The notes: generated from the letters alone by a model not told the origin. Positions 58,701 to 62,545 are shown, numbered from the stretch's first letter. The stretch: DNA of 64,000 bases from Chlorocebus sabaeus (GCF_047675955.1 NC_132914.1:129186163-129250162), one strand, 5' to 3'. Numbers and translations are program-made.

Positions 58701-59800
58701 GAGATCCCTAAACCCTGAAACGCCTACATGTATCTCTCTGTGATACCAGCTCCTGATTGCTATGGAGACATTTTCCAAAATGCCAGACTACTTGGGGCAG
58801 ATTATACTCTTGGAGGGCTTTCCGGAGTGGTCCTTGGTTTGATAGTTTCATAAGAGTTCTCGCCCATTTATCCAGATAGCATTGTTAGATATTTTGGATT
58901 CCAAGTAAAAAGTTATTGCCTAATTCTGTATTTGAAGTAGTTGGACTCTATAAACTTTTTCCTGTTTTAAAAAAAGGTTCAGATTTATAAAGGCCTCTCA
59001 GCAGCCCCCACTTCTCTGTTTTATTGTCGTTACAGATGCGGATGACCGTCCAGGCGACAGGGAGAGTCGCAAGGACTTGGTTCTCATTGACTCACTTTTC
59101 ATCATGGATCAGTTCAAAGCTGCCGAGAGGATGAATGTCGGGAAGCCAAATGCCAAGGACATTGCGGACGTCACTGCAGTGGCTGAAGCCATCCTGCCCA
59201 AGGGCAGTGCTCGGGTCACAACCTCGGTGAGGCGCTGAGCTTTTCAAGTGTGGGATGGGCCTTTGAGAGACAGAGCACATAGCTTAGCCATGAGAAAAGC
59301 TTTTCCTCTTCCCAGTGAAGTGCTCTATCCCAACTACAGAGTTGTCAGAAAAAGCAATTCTTCATGTTCCCGTAGTCCCAGCTACTCAGGAGGATGAGGC
59401 AGGAGGATTGCTTCAGCCCAGATGTTCAGGTGTTGAAGACCAGCTTGGGTGACATAGCGAGACTTGGTCTCCAAAAGAAGCAATTCTTCCTCTTCCTGTT
59501 TTCTGTAGATCATTTTTGTGACTTTCTAATCGGTTTATAGTGTGACTTTGGTTTCAGTTTTTAGAAAAAGTTTGGTGATTGTTTTGACCAGCAGCCACTC
59601 TTTGATCTGTTCATCGCTGCAGGTCAAGTTTAATGCTCCGCCTCTATTGTACGGGGCTCTCAGAGATTATCAGAAGATTGGCCTGGACTGGCTGGCCAAG
59701 CTCTACAGGAAGAATCTCAATGGCATATTGGCAGATGAAGCTGGACTGGGTAAAACAGTGCAGATCATTGCTTTTTTTGCCCACCTAGCTTGTAACGAAG
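13906..59800 (+). CDS. EP400: EP400 coding sequence, 5' part (exons 2-16, partial at 3' end)
   Basis: EP400 is a nuclear Snf2-family ATPase of the SWR1/INO80 class. It is a scaffold and motor of the TIP60/NuA4 acetyltransferase complex and exchanges H2A.Z and H3.3 into chromatin; this is family knowledge. Fifteen coding segments join in frame: 13906-15240, 16808-16918, 34204-34300, 35986-36093, 36589-36974, 41178-41471, 42679-42864, 44925-45065, 45599-45677, 46384-46433, 47139-47196, 49836-49925, 58003-58110, 59036-59226, 59623-59800. They total 3,412 nt, about 1,137 codons of a roughly 3,160-residue protein. Order seen: a Gln/Pro/Ser-rich N-terminus (1-430), 12 Glu (around 426-437), a low-complexity region to about 777, an HSA domain (about 810-885), a basic NLS-like patch (about 935), an acidic stretch (about 949-960), and the ATPase start with Walker A DEAGLGKT (about 1116-1123). 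Intact frames and true introns argue against a processed pseudogene. The shorter EP400 N-terminal-like paralogue next to human EP400 is unlikely, because exon 2 and the ATPase start are both intact. Confidence 0.96.
15241..16807. other. EP400: Intron 2, repeat-poor
   Basis: 1.57 kb from GTAAGA to CTCTCAG with no Alu or clear LINE, unusual for this window. Composition is mixed to AT-rich. No ORF with coding character seen. Confidence 0.8.
16808..16918 (+). CDS. EP400: EP400 exon 3 (residues 446-482)
   Basis: The acceptor is CTCTCAG at 16801-16807 and the donor CAG|GTACTT at 16919. The 37 codons begin VKVVTGKDGQ and end SSQQQPLQ. Both borders are phase 0, so skipping keeps the frame, which suggests a cassette exon. 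Reading through the donor stays open for 41 codons, to a stop at 17042. Confidence 0.95.
17240..17378 (+). other. Unassigned open frame in intron 3
   Basis: A frame ending in TAA at 17376 reads KIQVDDKLVFSIAGGNAEVK then YTPEIIRTVGF. Its amino-acid mix looks more protein-like than the intronic noise around it. I do not recognise it and see no clear splice acceptor, so it may be chance or a decayed pseudogene fragment. Confidence 0.2.
17467..17770 (+). mobile_element. Alu; nearest repeat downstream of exons 2-3
   Basis: AGGTCACTCACGCCTGTAATC to CATCTCACAAAACAAACAA. Sense orientation, opposite to the Alu at 11840. Confidence 0.85.
18685..18870 (+). repeat. Perfect 93-bp tandem duplication
   Basis: Units 18685-18777 and 18778-18870 both run from CTACATTTATTAGAATC to CATTTACATTCAGTAAA, and I find no difference between them. 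They lie within the old L1 and are much more alike than L1 age would allow, so the duplication is recent. Confidence 0.95.
19455..19918 (+). mobile_element. Alu with repeated left-arm pieces
   Basis: Two consecutive left-arm segments (19455-19545 and 19546-19640) each end in an AATTTAAGACCA(A/G)CCTGGAC motif. They are followed by the rest of an Alu to 19918, with a CAAA-rich tail. Confidence 0.75.
19945..20228 (+). mobile_element. Alu
   Basis: GGCTGGGCGTGGTAACTCAC to an A-run. Part of a head-to-tail cluster. Confidence 0.88.
20241..20415 (+). mobile_element. Alu right-arm/FRAM-like fragment
   Basis: AGCTGTGTGTGGTGATACAC to GAGACCCTGTCTCAAAAAAA. Confidence 0.75.
20419..20745 (+). mobile_element. 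Alu with (TAAA)n tail
   Basis: GGTTAGGTGCAGTGGCTCAC to an ATAA/TAAA microsatellite of about 45 bp (20702-20746). Confidence 0.88.
20746..21055 (+). mobile_element. Alu, last of the cluster
   Basis: GATTGGGCATAGTGGCTCAC to AAAAAGAAAAGAAAAG; long A-rich middle linker. Confidence 0.88.
22646..22990 (-). mobile_element. Antisense L1M 3'-UTR fragment
   Basis: TTTTGACAAGTGCATACACC and CATTTCTATCACTCCATG are old L1 3'-UTR landmarks. It ends with a short GTGTATAT tract. Confidence 0.6.
23113..23400 (+). mobile_element. Alu
   Basis: GGCTGGGCACGGTGGCTCAC to CTCTGTCTCCACCGCCCCC; the tail is not a pure A-run. Confidence 0.88.
23814..24104 (+). repeat. 32-bp minisatellite, nine copies
   Basis: The anchor CACCGGAACAC occurs at 23826, 23858, 23890, 23922, 23954, 23986, 24018, 24050 and 24082, exactly every 32 bp. 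Copies 1-5 have ACACATGTGC and copies 6-9 ACACGTGTGC, creating the E-box CACGTG. A linker TGTGTGTGT varies to TGTATCTGT or TGTGTCTGT. No stop occurs in any of the six frames, so long open frames here are artefacts of the repeat. Confidence 0.96.
24310..25225 (-). mobile_element. Antisense L1M split by an Alu
   Basis: TTTATTGAGGTATAATTGGC, AAGTATACAGTGCAATATTG, then after the Alu AGTATTCCATTGTGTATA, GTGGAATTGCTGGATCATAT and TTCCCACCAACAGAGCAC. This matches L1M 3' sequence in reverse. Confidence 0.85.
24528..24819 (+). mobile_element. Alu in the L1
   Basis: GGCTGGGCACTCTGGCTCAC to CTGTCTCTTAAAAAAAAAG; diverged. Confidence 0.85.
25753..26053 (-). mobile_element. AluY-type insertion with perfect target duplication
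   Basis: GAGTTTTATTAC flanks it at 25741 and 26054. A CTTTT-rich tail precedes GAGATGGAATCTCGCTC. The consensus GTGCTGGGATTACAG is deleted near the end. Confidence 0.92.
26149..26202 (+). repeat. Perfect 27-bp tandem duplication
   Basis: Units 26149-26175 and 26176-26202 (GTACTAATTTCTG through CCAAAAGATTT) are identical. Confidence 0.93.
26366..26669 (-). mobile_element. Alu
   Basis: T-run, GAGATGGAGTCTCATTC, to CACCATGTCTGGC. Confidence 0.9.
27030..27252 (+). mobile_element. 5'-truncated Alu
   Basis: Begins within the left arm at ACTTTGGGAGGCTAC and runs to CTCTGTCTCAAAAAAAATA. Part of the right arm is deleted. Confidence 0.82.
27609..27894 (-). mobile_element. Alu
   Basis: TTTTTTGAGACGGAGTCTTGC to CACCGTGCCCGGCC, next to a TTTA repeat tail. 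Confidence 0.88.
27897..28345 (-). mobile_element. Alu half-element host of the next insertion
   Basis: The antisense right half lies in 27897-27929 and 28230-28345 (GGGTCTCACTTTGTTGCCC to CACTACACCTGAC), split by the AluY at 27930. Confidence 0.82.
27930..28229 (+). mobile_element. Young AluYR-type insertion, 14-bp perfect target duplication
   Basis: Near-consensus, 300 bp, flanked by GAAATGGGGGTCTC at 27916 and 28230. Diagnostic variants are GGCTCAAGCC, AAAAACTAGCCGGGC, ATGGCGTAAACCC and GAGATCCGGCCACTG. It supports an Old World monkey origin. Confidence 0.95.
28691..28972 (+). mobile_element. 5'-truncated Alu with AAAT tail
   Basis: Starts at CTGTAATCCCAGCATTTGG, ends in (AAAT)n. Diverged duplication AGA(C)NAGAGTATCTT flanks at 28677 and 28974. 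Confidence 0.88.
29205..29515 (-). mobile_element. Antisense L1 fragment
   Basis: AGTGAAGTCCAGTTTATCC, CAGCACCATTTGTTGAAAAG and CCATTGGATTGCCTTGG match the antisense L1 ORF2 3' part. Confidence 0.82.
29519..29814 (-). mobile_element. Alu
   Basis: T-run, GAGATAGTGTCTCGCTC, to CACTGTGCCTGGTC; diverged. Confidence 0.85.
29826..29941 (-). mobile_element. Alu half fragment
   Basis: TGGAGATTGCCCATGCTGG to GAGCCACTGCACCCC. Confidence 0.78.
29942..30632 (-). mobile_element. Antisense old LINE-like sequence around a young Alu
   Basis: CACTTCTAGAATCTCCATTTGG and TTGGATTTTGGACAATTGTG look like antisense L1 or HAL1 internal sequence. Family not certain. Confidence 0.45.
30113..30365 (-). mobile_element. 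Young AluY, 5'-truncated, with 20-bp target duplication
   Basis: The 20-bp duplication at 30093-30112 and 30366-30385 (starting TATTGCAGTATA) is perfect. The element stops at GTGATCCGCC, so its own 5' end is missing: a truncated insertion. Confidence 0.93.
30633..30968 (+). mobile_element. Alu with long A-rich tail
   Basis: GGCTGGGCGCGGTGGCTCAC to CCGTCTCAAAAAAACAAACA and further CAA-rich sequence. Confidence 0.9.
30990..31295 (-). mobile_element. Young AluYR-type insertion
   Basis: GAGGCAGAGTCTCTCTC to CCACCGCGCCCGGCC, with CCGGATCTCAGCTC and GGCTTGAGCC. The duplication CTTTCTCCTTT is at 30979 and 31299. It lies in inverted orientation about 20 bp from the preceding Alu's tail. Confidence 0.92.
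31664..31957 (-). mobile_element. AluY
   Basis: TTTTTTGAGATGGAGTCTTGC to CCACCGCGCCCGGCC. A short internal stretch is altered (TTTACAAAATACATGGG). Confidence 0.9.
32035..33015 (-). mobile_element. Antisense old L1 3'-UTR-like sequence
   Basis: TACATGCTCATTATAGAAC (32070s), then TTTTAGGTTCACAGCAGAAT, AATTTCCCGTGCTCTGCC and CCTGGCAACCACTCATC. The part from 32670 is a good L1M 3'-UTR match; 32300-32670 is unassigned. Confidence 0.6.
33018..33305 (-). mobile_element. Alu
   Basis: TTTTAAAGATGGGGTCTTGC to CACCACACCTGGTG; old. Confidence 0.85.
33427..33727 (+). mobile_element. AluY, about 480 bp upstream of exon 4
   Basis: GTTGGCTGGGTGCGGTGGC to CTGTCTCAAAAACAAAC. A sense partner for the antisense Alu at 35072. 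Confidence 0.9.
34204..34300 (+). CDS. EP400: EP400 exon 4 (residues 483-515)
   Basis: The product begins QALAGSLVAG and runs to the first base of a split Glu codon. The acceptor is a tandem CAGCAG at 34198-34203. Use of the second AG gives the border chosen here; the first adds one Gln. The donor CAG|GTATGT at 34301 has a rival CAG|GTATGG nine bases upstream, which would remove Gly-Met-Ala. The exon ends phase 1. Confidence 0.93.
34301..35985 (-). mobile_element. Intron 4: antisense old L1-like sequence
   Basis: 34301-34615 is unassigned. 34620-35034 and 35353-35950 have old LINE landmarks (CAGTAACCACTGTTAATG, ATGCCTAGAAATGAAATTGC, GGTATAAGTCATTTAATCC). The many 60-100-codon frames near 35550-35900 overlap on both strands and are not genes. 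Confidence 0.5.
35072..35352 (-). mobile_element. Alu downstream of exon 4
   Basis: TTTTTTGAGATAGGGTCTGG to CACCACACCCGACT; old and slightly shortened. Confidence 0.85.
35986..36093 (+). CDS. EP400: EP400 exon 5 (residues 515-551)
   Basis: The acceptor is TTATTCTAG and the donor CAAG|GTAAGG at 36094. The product reads EQSKRPRLEVGHQGVVFQHP then a Gln-rich end. KRPRLE is a short basic patch that could act in nuclear import. Both borders are phase 1, so the exon can be skipped in frame. Confidence 0.95.
36094..36588. other. EP400: Intron 5 (495 bp), no repeat recognised
   Basis: Short intron from GTAAGG to TTTTGCAG. Exon 6's frame stays open upstream into the intron, but the acceptor is clear. 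Confidence 0.85.
36589..36974 (+). CDS. EP400: EP400 exon 6 (residues 551-679)
   Basis: The acceptor is TTATTTTGCAG and the donor CACAG|GTATGA at 36975. It encodes 128 residues of Pro/Gln/Ala-rich low-complexity sequence (GGMPPTPQTAQLTGQRQSQQ onward), ending SSLPQ. It enters phase 1 and leaves phase 0. No folded domain is evident. Confidence 0.95.
37169..37485 (+). mobile_element. Alu downstream of exon 6
   Basis: GGCCAGGTTTGGTGACTCAC to an A-run and (AAT)n. Confidence 0.9.
37545..37700 (-). mobile_element. MIR fragment
   Basis: TAGTGTGGAGACAAATACTCAGAG and CCCCAAGTTACATGGCG fit antisense MIR (GAAACTGAGGCTCAGAG ... AAGGTCACACAGC). Diverged. Confidence 0.5.
37795..38032 (+). repeat. 34-bp minisatellite, seven copies
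   Basis: GTAAGG starts repeats at 37801, 37835, 37869, 37901, 37935, 37969 and 38003. Six are 34 bp apart; one unit is 32 bp through loss of a GT. The unit reads GTAAGGCGTTACTGATCCAG then CGTGATACACGT. Most junctions hold the E-box CACGTG. The last two units have diverged. Confidence 0.95.
38325..38530 (-). mobile_element. Alu, 3' side cut by the next Alu
   Basis: TTTGAAACAGGTTCTGGCTC to TTTGCCATGCTGCCCAAGC. The remainder is missing. Confidence 0.82.
38536..38834 (-). mobile_element. Alu
   Basis: TTTTTTTTTTAGACGGAGTTTC to CACCACACCCGGCC. Confidence 0.9.
38885..39075 (-). mobile_element. MIR/MIRb
   Basis: AATAGCTATCACTTATTCATC, TCAAGCACTGTGATG, TATCTCCATTTTATAG follow the antisense MIRb order. 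Confidence 0.8.
39341..39807 (-). mobile_element. Alu split by a 150-bp poly(A)-tailed insert
   Basis: The Alu occupies 39341-39511 (GAGTCAGAGTCTCTCTC to CCATGCCCTACTAG) and 39681-39807 (ACTTTTTAGTAGAGATG to CACACTCAGCC). Foreign sequence lies between, bounded by T-runs. Confidence 0.85.
39512..39680 (-). mobile_element. Retro-inserted fragment with poly(A), source unknown
   Basis: Non-Alu sequence of about 130 bp between two T-runs. On the minus strand it reads from TAGTTGCCTAAGCATG to CATTTCTCTGCTGG followed by about 20 A. That is the layout of a 5'-truncated cDNA inserted by L1 machinery. A variant signal AATACA lies about 19 bp before the tail. I cannot name the parent transcript. Confidence 0.6.
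39808..40245. other. Intron 6, nothing recognised
   Basis: Mixed-composition sequence. The open frames at 39940-40224 (+) and 39891-40079 (-) are opposed and lack homology. Confidence 0.4.
40246..40540 (-). mobile_element. Alu
   Basis: TTTTTGAGACAGAGTTTTGC to CACTGTGCCTGGCC. Confidence 0.88.
40596..40648 (+). repeat. (TTAYG)n pentanucleotide microsatellite
   Basis: About nine TTATG/TTACG units at the T-end of the next Alu, with the CpG form predominating in the middle. Confidence 0.9.
40650..40937 (-). mobile_element. Alu
   Basis: TCTTGAGACAGGGTCTTGG to CCACTGGGCATGGCC; old. Confidence 0.85.
41178..41471 (+). CDS. EP400: EP400 exon 7 (residues 680-777)
   Basis: The acceptor is CTGCCCTTTAG and the donor CTG|GTAAGC at 41472, phase 0 at both ends (98 codons). 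The product is Ser/Thr/Pro-rich (TVASTRLPVDPAPPC onward, ending LTEQITL). The first codon is ACG (Thr), where I recall Met in human. It continues the disordered linker before the HSA domain. Confidence 0.95.
41472..42678. other. EP400: Intron 7
   Basis: 41472-42130 is mostly unassigned. 41900-42080 may be old antisense LINE (CATGTTCCCCATTATCTG). A young Alu at 42147-42440 follows. Confidence 0.7.
42147..42440 (-). mobile_element. Young AluYR-type insertion, 16-bp target duplication, close to exon 8
   Basis: TGCTCCAGCTTCTTCT is repeated exactly at 42131 and 42441. It carries GGCCAGATCTCAGCTC and CAGGCTTGAGCCACC. Only 238 bp separates it from exon 8. Confidence 0.95.
42679..42864 (+). CDS. EP400: EP400 exon 8 (residues 778-839), HSA domain start
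   Basis: The acceptor is TTACCTGCAG and the donor AAG|GTGGGT at 42865, 62 codons, phase 0 at both ends. It holds the HSA core HWDYLLEEMQWMATDFAQER followed by RWKVAAAKK. In SWR1/INO80-class remodelers the HSA helix binds actin and actin-related proteins (family knowledge). A young Alu ends about 240 bp upstream. Confidence 0.96.
42958..43138 (-). mobile_element. Alu with large internal deletion
   Basis: AGGTAGGGTCTCACTC to GGAATG runs directly into CCCAGCTAATTTTTG; ends CCGTGCCTGGCTGG. Confidence 0.8.
43139..44924. other. EP400: Intron 8, repeat-poor
   Basis: No clear interspersed repeat. 44006-44110 is G-rich with irregular CAGGCTGGACA/GGATG repeats. 44450-44870 is AT-rich and may be old LINE. 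Open frames are short and opposed. Confidence 0.6.
44925..45065 (+). CDS. EP400: EP400 exon 9 (residues 840-886), HSA domain end; GC donor
   Basis: The acceptor is ATTCACCAG. The 47 codons start LVRTVVRHHEEKQLREERGK and end ECFWSNIEQ, a charged helix completing the HSA domain. The next exon joins after CAG, so the donor is CAG|GCGAGT: a GC rather than GT dinucleotide, with otherwise good consensus. Phase 0 at both ends. Confidence 0.94.
45066..45598. other. EP400: Intron 9 (533 bp), GC-AG type
   Basis: Begins GCGAGTGCC and ends GCATTTAG. No repeat recognised. Confidence 0.85.
45599..45677 (+). CDS. EP400: EP400 exon 10 (residues 887-913)
   Basis: The acceptor is TTGCATTTAG and the donor AGAG|GTATGA at 45678. 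The product VVEIKLQVELEEKRKKALNL and QKVSRR is a charged post-HSA helix. It leaves phase 1 and joins exon 11 through a split Gly codon. Confidence 0.95.
45678..46383. other. EP400: Intron 10
   Basis: About 46145-46230 looks like an antisense MIR fragment (GATGAGGAACCTGAGGCTGAGAG). The rest is unassigned. Confidence 0.6.
46384..46433 (+). CDS. EP400: EP400 exon 11 (residues 913-929)
   Basis: A 50-nt exon between acceptor CTTGTCTCTCTAG and donor CTG|GTAAGT at 46434. The product is GKELRPKGFDAFQESSL. It enters phase 1 and ends phase 0. Confidence 0.94.
46552..46853 (-). mobile_element. Alu in intron 11
   Basis: TTTTTTTGAGACGGAGTCTC to CACTGCGCCCGGCC; the linker has an expanded T-run. Confidence 0.9.
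47139..47196 (+). CDS. EP400: EP400 exon 12 (residues 930-949)
   Basis: A 58-nt exon after a long CTTT-rich polypyrimidine tract and CAG. The product DSGISGRKRKASISLTDDE includes the basic patch GRKRK, a plausible nuclear localisation signal, next to a Ser-rich acidic segment. The donor GAAG|GTCTGT at 47197 is weak at +3 and +4. It ends phase 1. Confidence 0.94.
48084..48288 (-). mobile_element. Alu, truncated
   Basis: Starts mid-element at CAAGCGATTCTCTTGCC, ends CACCACACCTGGCC. Confidence 0.85.
48540..48850 (+). mobile_element. Short DNA transposon with inverted ends
   Basis: The left end CAGTCATGTGTTTCTTAAC pairs loosely with the reverse complement of the right end near CGTCGTTATGTGGTGCCCAAC. 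The interior has CATCTAAACATATCTTGAC and AATACTGTGGGTAATTG. It is an internally deleted, non-autonomous element of a family I recognise by its ends but do not name with certainty (Tigger-like). Confidence 0.65.
49836..49925 (+). CDS. EP400: EP400 exon 13 (residues 949-979)
   Basis: The acceptor is ATAACCATTTTAG and the donor GAAG|GTAGGC at 49926. The product starts with a split Val then DDEEETIEEEEANEGVVDHQ, a strongly acidic stretch, and ends TELSNLAKE. Phase 1 at both ends, so skipping keeps the frame. Confidence 0.95.
50858..51786. mobile_element. DNA-transposon-like element with long inverted ends, Alu inside
   Basis: The left 70 bp (AGTCCTCATTTCATG ... GAGTTCCTGGAAACTGCAAC) matches the reverse complement of the right end (AGTCCTCACTAAACATC ... 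GGTTCTTGGAAATTGTAAC). Inserted in antisense L1. The family name is uncertain; no transposase frame remains. Confidence 0.7.
51151..51448 (-). mobile_element. Alu inside the inverted-repeat element
   Basis: T-run, GAGACACAGTCTCACTC, to CATTGTGCCTGGCC; old. Confidence 0.87.
52490..52783 (-). mobile_element. Young AluYR-type insertion
   Basis: AACTTTTCT at 52481 and 52784. Carries GCTGGATCTCAGCTC and GGCTTGAGCC. Confidence 0.92.
53015..53195 (+). mobile_element. MIR fragment
   Basis: CATGGTTCAAACCTAATG, GACCCCATGGCCTCGGTCAG, TTTTTCTCAGTTGTAAATGGG and GTTCTGAGGATCTACAG fit MIR order. Confidence 0.75.
53364..53646 (-). mobile_element. Alu
   Basis: TTTTTTGACAGTCTTGCTTTG to CACCGCGCCCGGCC. Confidence 0.9.
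53650..55240 (-). mobile_element. Antisense old L1 ORF region
   Basis: TTGATCAGACAGTGGATTTA, AAAATTTTCCATTATGATAATG, GTTATCCTGTTACTTCATTT and CATGTCTCTTGTAAACAGC are antisense L1 ORF2 landmarks. Many stops. Confidence 0.75.
55888..56417. mobile_element. Tigger/MER2-like DNA transposon
   Basis: Left TCTTCATATCCATGGTTTC ... TTTGATCAACTACAGATAG. Right TTGAGCATCCTTGGATTG ... GGTATCCAAGGGTCC and CTGAGGGACAACTGTA. The ends are inverted copies typical of this pogo/Tigger group. A partial Alu lies inside. Confidence 0.8.
55996..56125 (+). mobile_element. Alu fragment inside the Tigger-like element
   Basis: ACAGCTGGGTGTGGTGCGGC to TAAGACCCCATTTCTAAAAC. Confidence 0.82.
58003..58110 (+). CDS. EP400: EP400 exon 14 (residues 979-1015)
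   Basis: The acceptor is CAACCCTCTGCAG and the donor GAAG|GTGCGC at 58111. The product is AELPLLDLMKLYEGAFLPSS then QWPRPKPDGEDTSGEE. Phase 1 at both ends. It follows the 8-kb intron 13. Confidence 0.95.
58111..59035. other. EP400: Intron 14, no repeat recognised
   Basis: Starts GTGCGC, ends GTTACAG. AT-rich with a GC-richer middle (58500-58640). Frames at 58372-58743 lack coding signs. Confidence 0.7.
59036..59226 (+). CDS. EP400: EP400 exon 15 (residues 1015-1078)
   Basis: The acceptor is GTCGTTACAG and the donor TCG|GTGAGG at 59227. It begins DADDRPGDRESRKDLVLIDS and ends LPKGSARVTTS, the linker just before the ATPase domain. It enters phase 1 and leaves phase 0. Confidence 0.95.
59349..59488 (+). 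mobile_element. Alu monomer (FRAM-like) in intron 15
   Basis: GTAGTCCCAGCTACTCAGG to GACTTGGTCTCCAAAAG. AGCAATTCTT flanks on both sides (59353 and 59479). Confidence 0.8.
59623..59800 (+). CDS. EP400: EP400 exon 16 (residues 1079-1138), Snf2 ATPase start with Walker A
   Basis: The acceptor is TTCATCGCTGCAG and the donor GAAG|GTAAGA at 59801. The product opens VKFNAPPLLYGALRDYQKIG and holds LRDYQKIGLDWL, the Q-motif-like start of Snf2 motors, then ILADEAGLGKTVQII. In the Walker A, GLGKT is intact with Lys near residue 1122. EP400 has Ala where most Snf2 proteins have Met (DEMGLGKT). This is the last exon in the window, ending phase 1. Confidence 0.97.
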
Positions 59801-60705
59801 GTAAGAGTTTGCTAGTTTTTTGAACAATACCTATTTGCTAAGACTTACCGTAGGCCAGTGTGTTTGATGGGAGTGTGGGAACTTGGCCATCTTATCTACT
59901 TCTTTGCTTCTGTCCTTTGACCTGAGCAAATTGAGGCTCAGAGGTATTCATTATATGAATGAATAAAAAACTAGTTCACAGTTAACATCCAGTAACTATT
60001 AGTGAAAATCTAATACAATGCAGAAACTCATCAGGCTGTGACTGAACCTTGTGACTCCAGGGTCAGGTCACCGTGCAGTGTGTGGGCAGCAGAGCAGGTG
60101 GTCCACTTTCCTTGCTGCTTCTAGACTGGCACGAACCCCACTGTAGGGCTCTCAACTGTGTGGGGTGGTTTGTGGCACGCATCCTGGCTCACTGTATCCT
60201 TTTCGTGTTACTATGTGCACACCTCCTCTTGTCTCTCTTGCTGGATTTCACCTGTCAGTGGGGCAGCGTTTCTGATCCACTGCTCGAGTTCCTTAGGGAA
60301 TGGGCCTGGGTACCCTGTGGGGGCTCAGCCTCTGCATGGCAGCCCCACCTGGTTCTTCATCCTCTTGACACTTCTGACTGGCATCCAGCTTGTGTAGGCC
60401 CCCTCTGGCCTCCTTTCCAGTCTTTAGAGTCAGCTCCCTGTTCACTGCCCTTCCTCTCTTGGCTTTTAGGTCAGGTGCCCACCTTAGTCTCCTGCTCTGT
60501 GCCTAGCTGCAGAAGAAGGTGTGACTTGTGTCTCTAACACAGGACAAGATTTCACTGTTCTTGCTCTTGTAAGAGAAATGTTCAGTAAACATCTTGCAAT
60601 GTGGTTCCCACTATATGTTCCAGACTTAAAGCAGGCTTTGCTATTCCTGCAGAGAAGAGGGGACGTGGCCTCATCTTCATATTTGAGCTTTGAAAGTAAA
60701 GATGG

Positions 60706-60992
60706 GCCGGGCGCGGTGGCTCAAGCCTGTAATCCCAGCACTTTGGGAGGCCGAGGGGGGCGGATCATGAGGTCAGGAGATTGAGACCATCCTGGCTAAC
60801 AAGGTGGAACCCCGTCTCTACTAAAAATACAAAAAACTAGCCGCGCAAGGTGGCGGGTGCCTGTAGTCGCAGCTACTTGGGAGGCTGAGGCAGGAGAATG
60901 ACGTGAACCCGGGAGGCAGAGCTTGCAATGAGCCACTCCAGCCTGCACTCCAGCCTGGGTGACAGAGCGAGACTCTGTCTCAAAAAAAAAAA
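60706..60992 (+). mobile_element. Young AluY
   Basis: GGGCCGGGCGCGGTGGCTCA with AAGCC, to CTGTCTCAAAAAAAAAAAAG. A short duplication (CACTCCAGCCTG) sits near its right end, replacing normal sequence. Confidence 0.92.
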
Positions 60993-61172
60993 AGTTGGAC
61001 GTGTTTAAATTAGGAGGGTCAGCTTAGGGAAGTGATGACCCCATGGGTGCTCTGACTGAAGGCTGTGTGAAAAGAAATGGAGCACAGTGGGCTTGCAGTG
61101 GGGGTCTCAGTCCAAGTAGTTTAAGGAGAGAGAGGCAGGGCTGAGGGTCCCTTCAGCTCCAGAGAGGGTTTT

Positions 61173-61475
61173 GTTTTTTGTTTTTTTTGAGATGGAGTTT
61201 CACTCTCGTTGCCCAGGCTGGGGTGTAATGGCATGATCTCAGCTCACTGCAACCTCCGCCTCCTGGGTTCAAGCGATTCTCCTGCCTCAGCCTCCCAAGT
61301 AGCTGGGACTACAAGCACTTGCCACCATGCCCGGCTAATTTTTTAAAAAATTTTTGGTAGAGACAGGGTTTCATCATGTTGCCCAGGCTGGTCTGGGACT
61401 CCTGAGTTCAAATGATCCACCAACCTCAGCCTCCCAGAGTGCTGGAATTACAGGCTTGAGCCACCGTGCCTGACT
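61173..61475 (-). mobile_element. Alu
   Basis: TTTTTTTTGAGATGGAGTTTC to CACCGTGCCTGACTC. Confidence 0.9.
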
Positions 61476-61477
61476 CT

Positions 61478-61768
61478 TTTTTCTTTTTTTTTTTTTTTAA
61501 GGCACTGTTGCCCAGGCTGGATTGCAGTGGCATGATCAGGGCTCACTGCAGCCCTGACTTCCCAGACGCAAGTCATCCTCCCACCTGAGCCTCCTAAGGA
61601 GGAAGATCACTGTGACTGAACAAAAAACTGGCTAATTTTTGTATTCTTGATAGAGATAGGGTTTTGCCATGTTGCCAGGTTGGTCTTGAAGTCCTGGGCT
61701 CAAGCAGTCTGCCTGCCTTGGCTGCCCCAAGTGGTGGGATTACAGGCATGAGCCATCATGCCCAGCCT
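61478..61768 (-). mobile_element. Old Alu, adjoining the previous one
   Basis: T-run, AAGGCACTGTTGCCCAGG, to CATCATGCCCAGCC; an odd insertion (AAGATCACTGTGACTGAAC) lies in the centre. Confidence 0.82.
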
Positions 61769-62223
61769 GAAAGTACCCTGTGCTTCTAAAACTAGGGGAT
61801 TGTATTTGGTCAGTTGAACAGATGAGTGAATCATTCAGCATTCATTCATCTGCTCCTTACGTGGTGGCTGTCACAGACCCCAGGCACTTTTCTAGGTCCT
61901 GAGGGTGCAGCCCTGCTTTCAGGAACCCCACACTGGTACAGATGAACCTTGAAATGGACTGATGACCCAGCATAGTGACAGGATCCTGGCCAGCTGGGGC
62001 AAGGTCTCAGGGAGATGGGGCCCTGGGGGTGGAGGCTACAAATGCAGCTGACATCCAGGAACACCACCAAGGCTAGTGTGAGGGCAAGGGGGTGTGAGGG
62101 GACGGTGGGGGATGAGTATAGAAAGATTGGAGTCAACCACGATAGAGGCCTAGCAAGCACTGGAGCTGATGTGGCTTTGCCTTAGTGTGTGGTCTGCATC
62201 AGTGCAGGTGCTGGTACAGGTGT

Positions 62224-62545
62224 CTGCCCAGGCTGGAGAGCAGTGGTGTGATCCTGGCTCACTGCAACCTCAGCCTCCTGGGCTCAAGTGATCGATCCTC
62301 CTGCCTCAGCTTCCCAAGTAGCTGGGAATACAGGTGTATGCCACCATATCTGGCCAATTTTTTTTTTTTTTTTTTTTTTTGGAGAGATGAGGTCTTACTA
62401 TGTTACCCAGGCTGGTCTCGAACTCCTGGCCTCAAAAGATCCTCCTGTCTTGGCTTCCCAAAGTGCTGGGATTACAGAGATTGTCTTGGCTTCCCAAAGT
62501 GCTGGGATTACAGAGATTACAGCTGTGAGCCACTGTGCCTAGCCA
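62224..62545 (-). mobile_element. Alu with internal 36-bp duplication
   Basis: GCCCAGGCTGGAGAGCAG to CACTGTGCCTAGCC. The stretch at 62447-62518 is doubled. Confidence 0.88.
62447..62518 (+). repeat. 36-bp perfect tandem duplication in an Alu
   Basis: GTCTTGGCTTCCC through ACAGAGATT is present twice (62447-62482, 62483-62518) with no difference. Confidence 0.93.

Noticed and set aside
13906..59800. EP400 N-terminal-like paralogue/pseudogene instead of EP400
   Set aside because: Exon 2 is complete and open, all splice phases agree, and the HSA and ATPase start are present, which fits EP400 itself.
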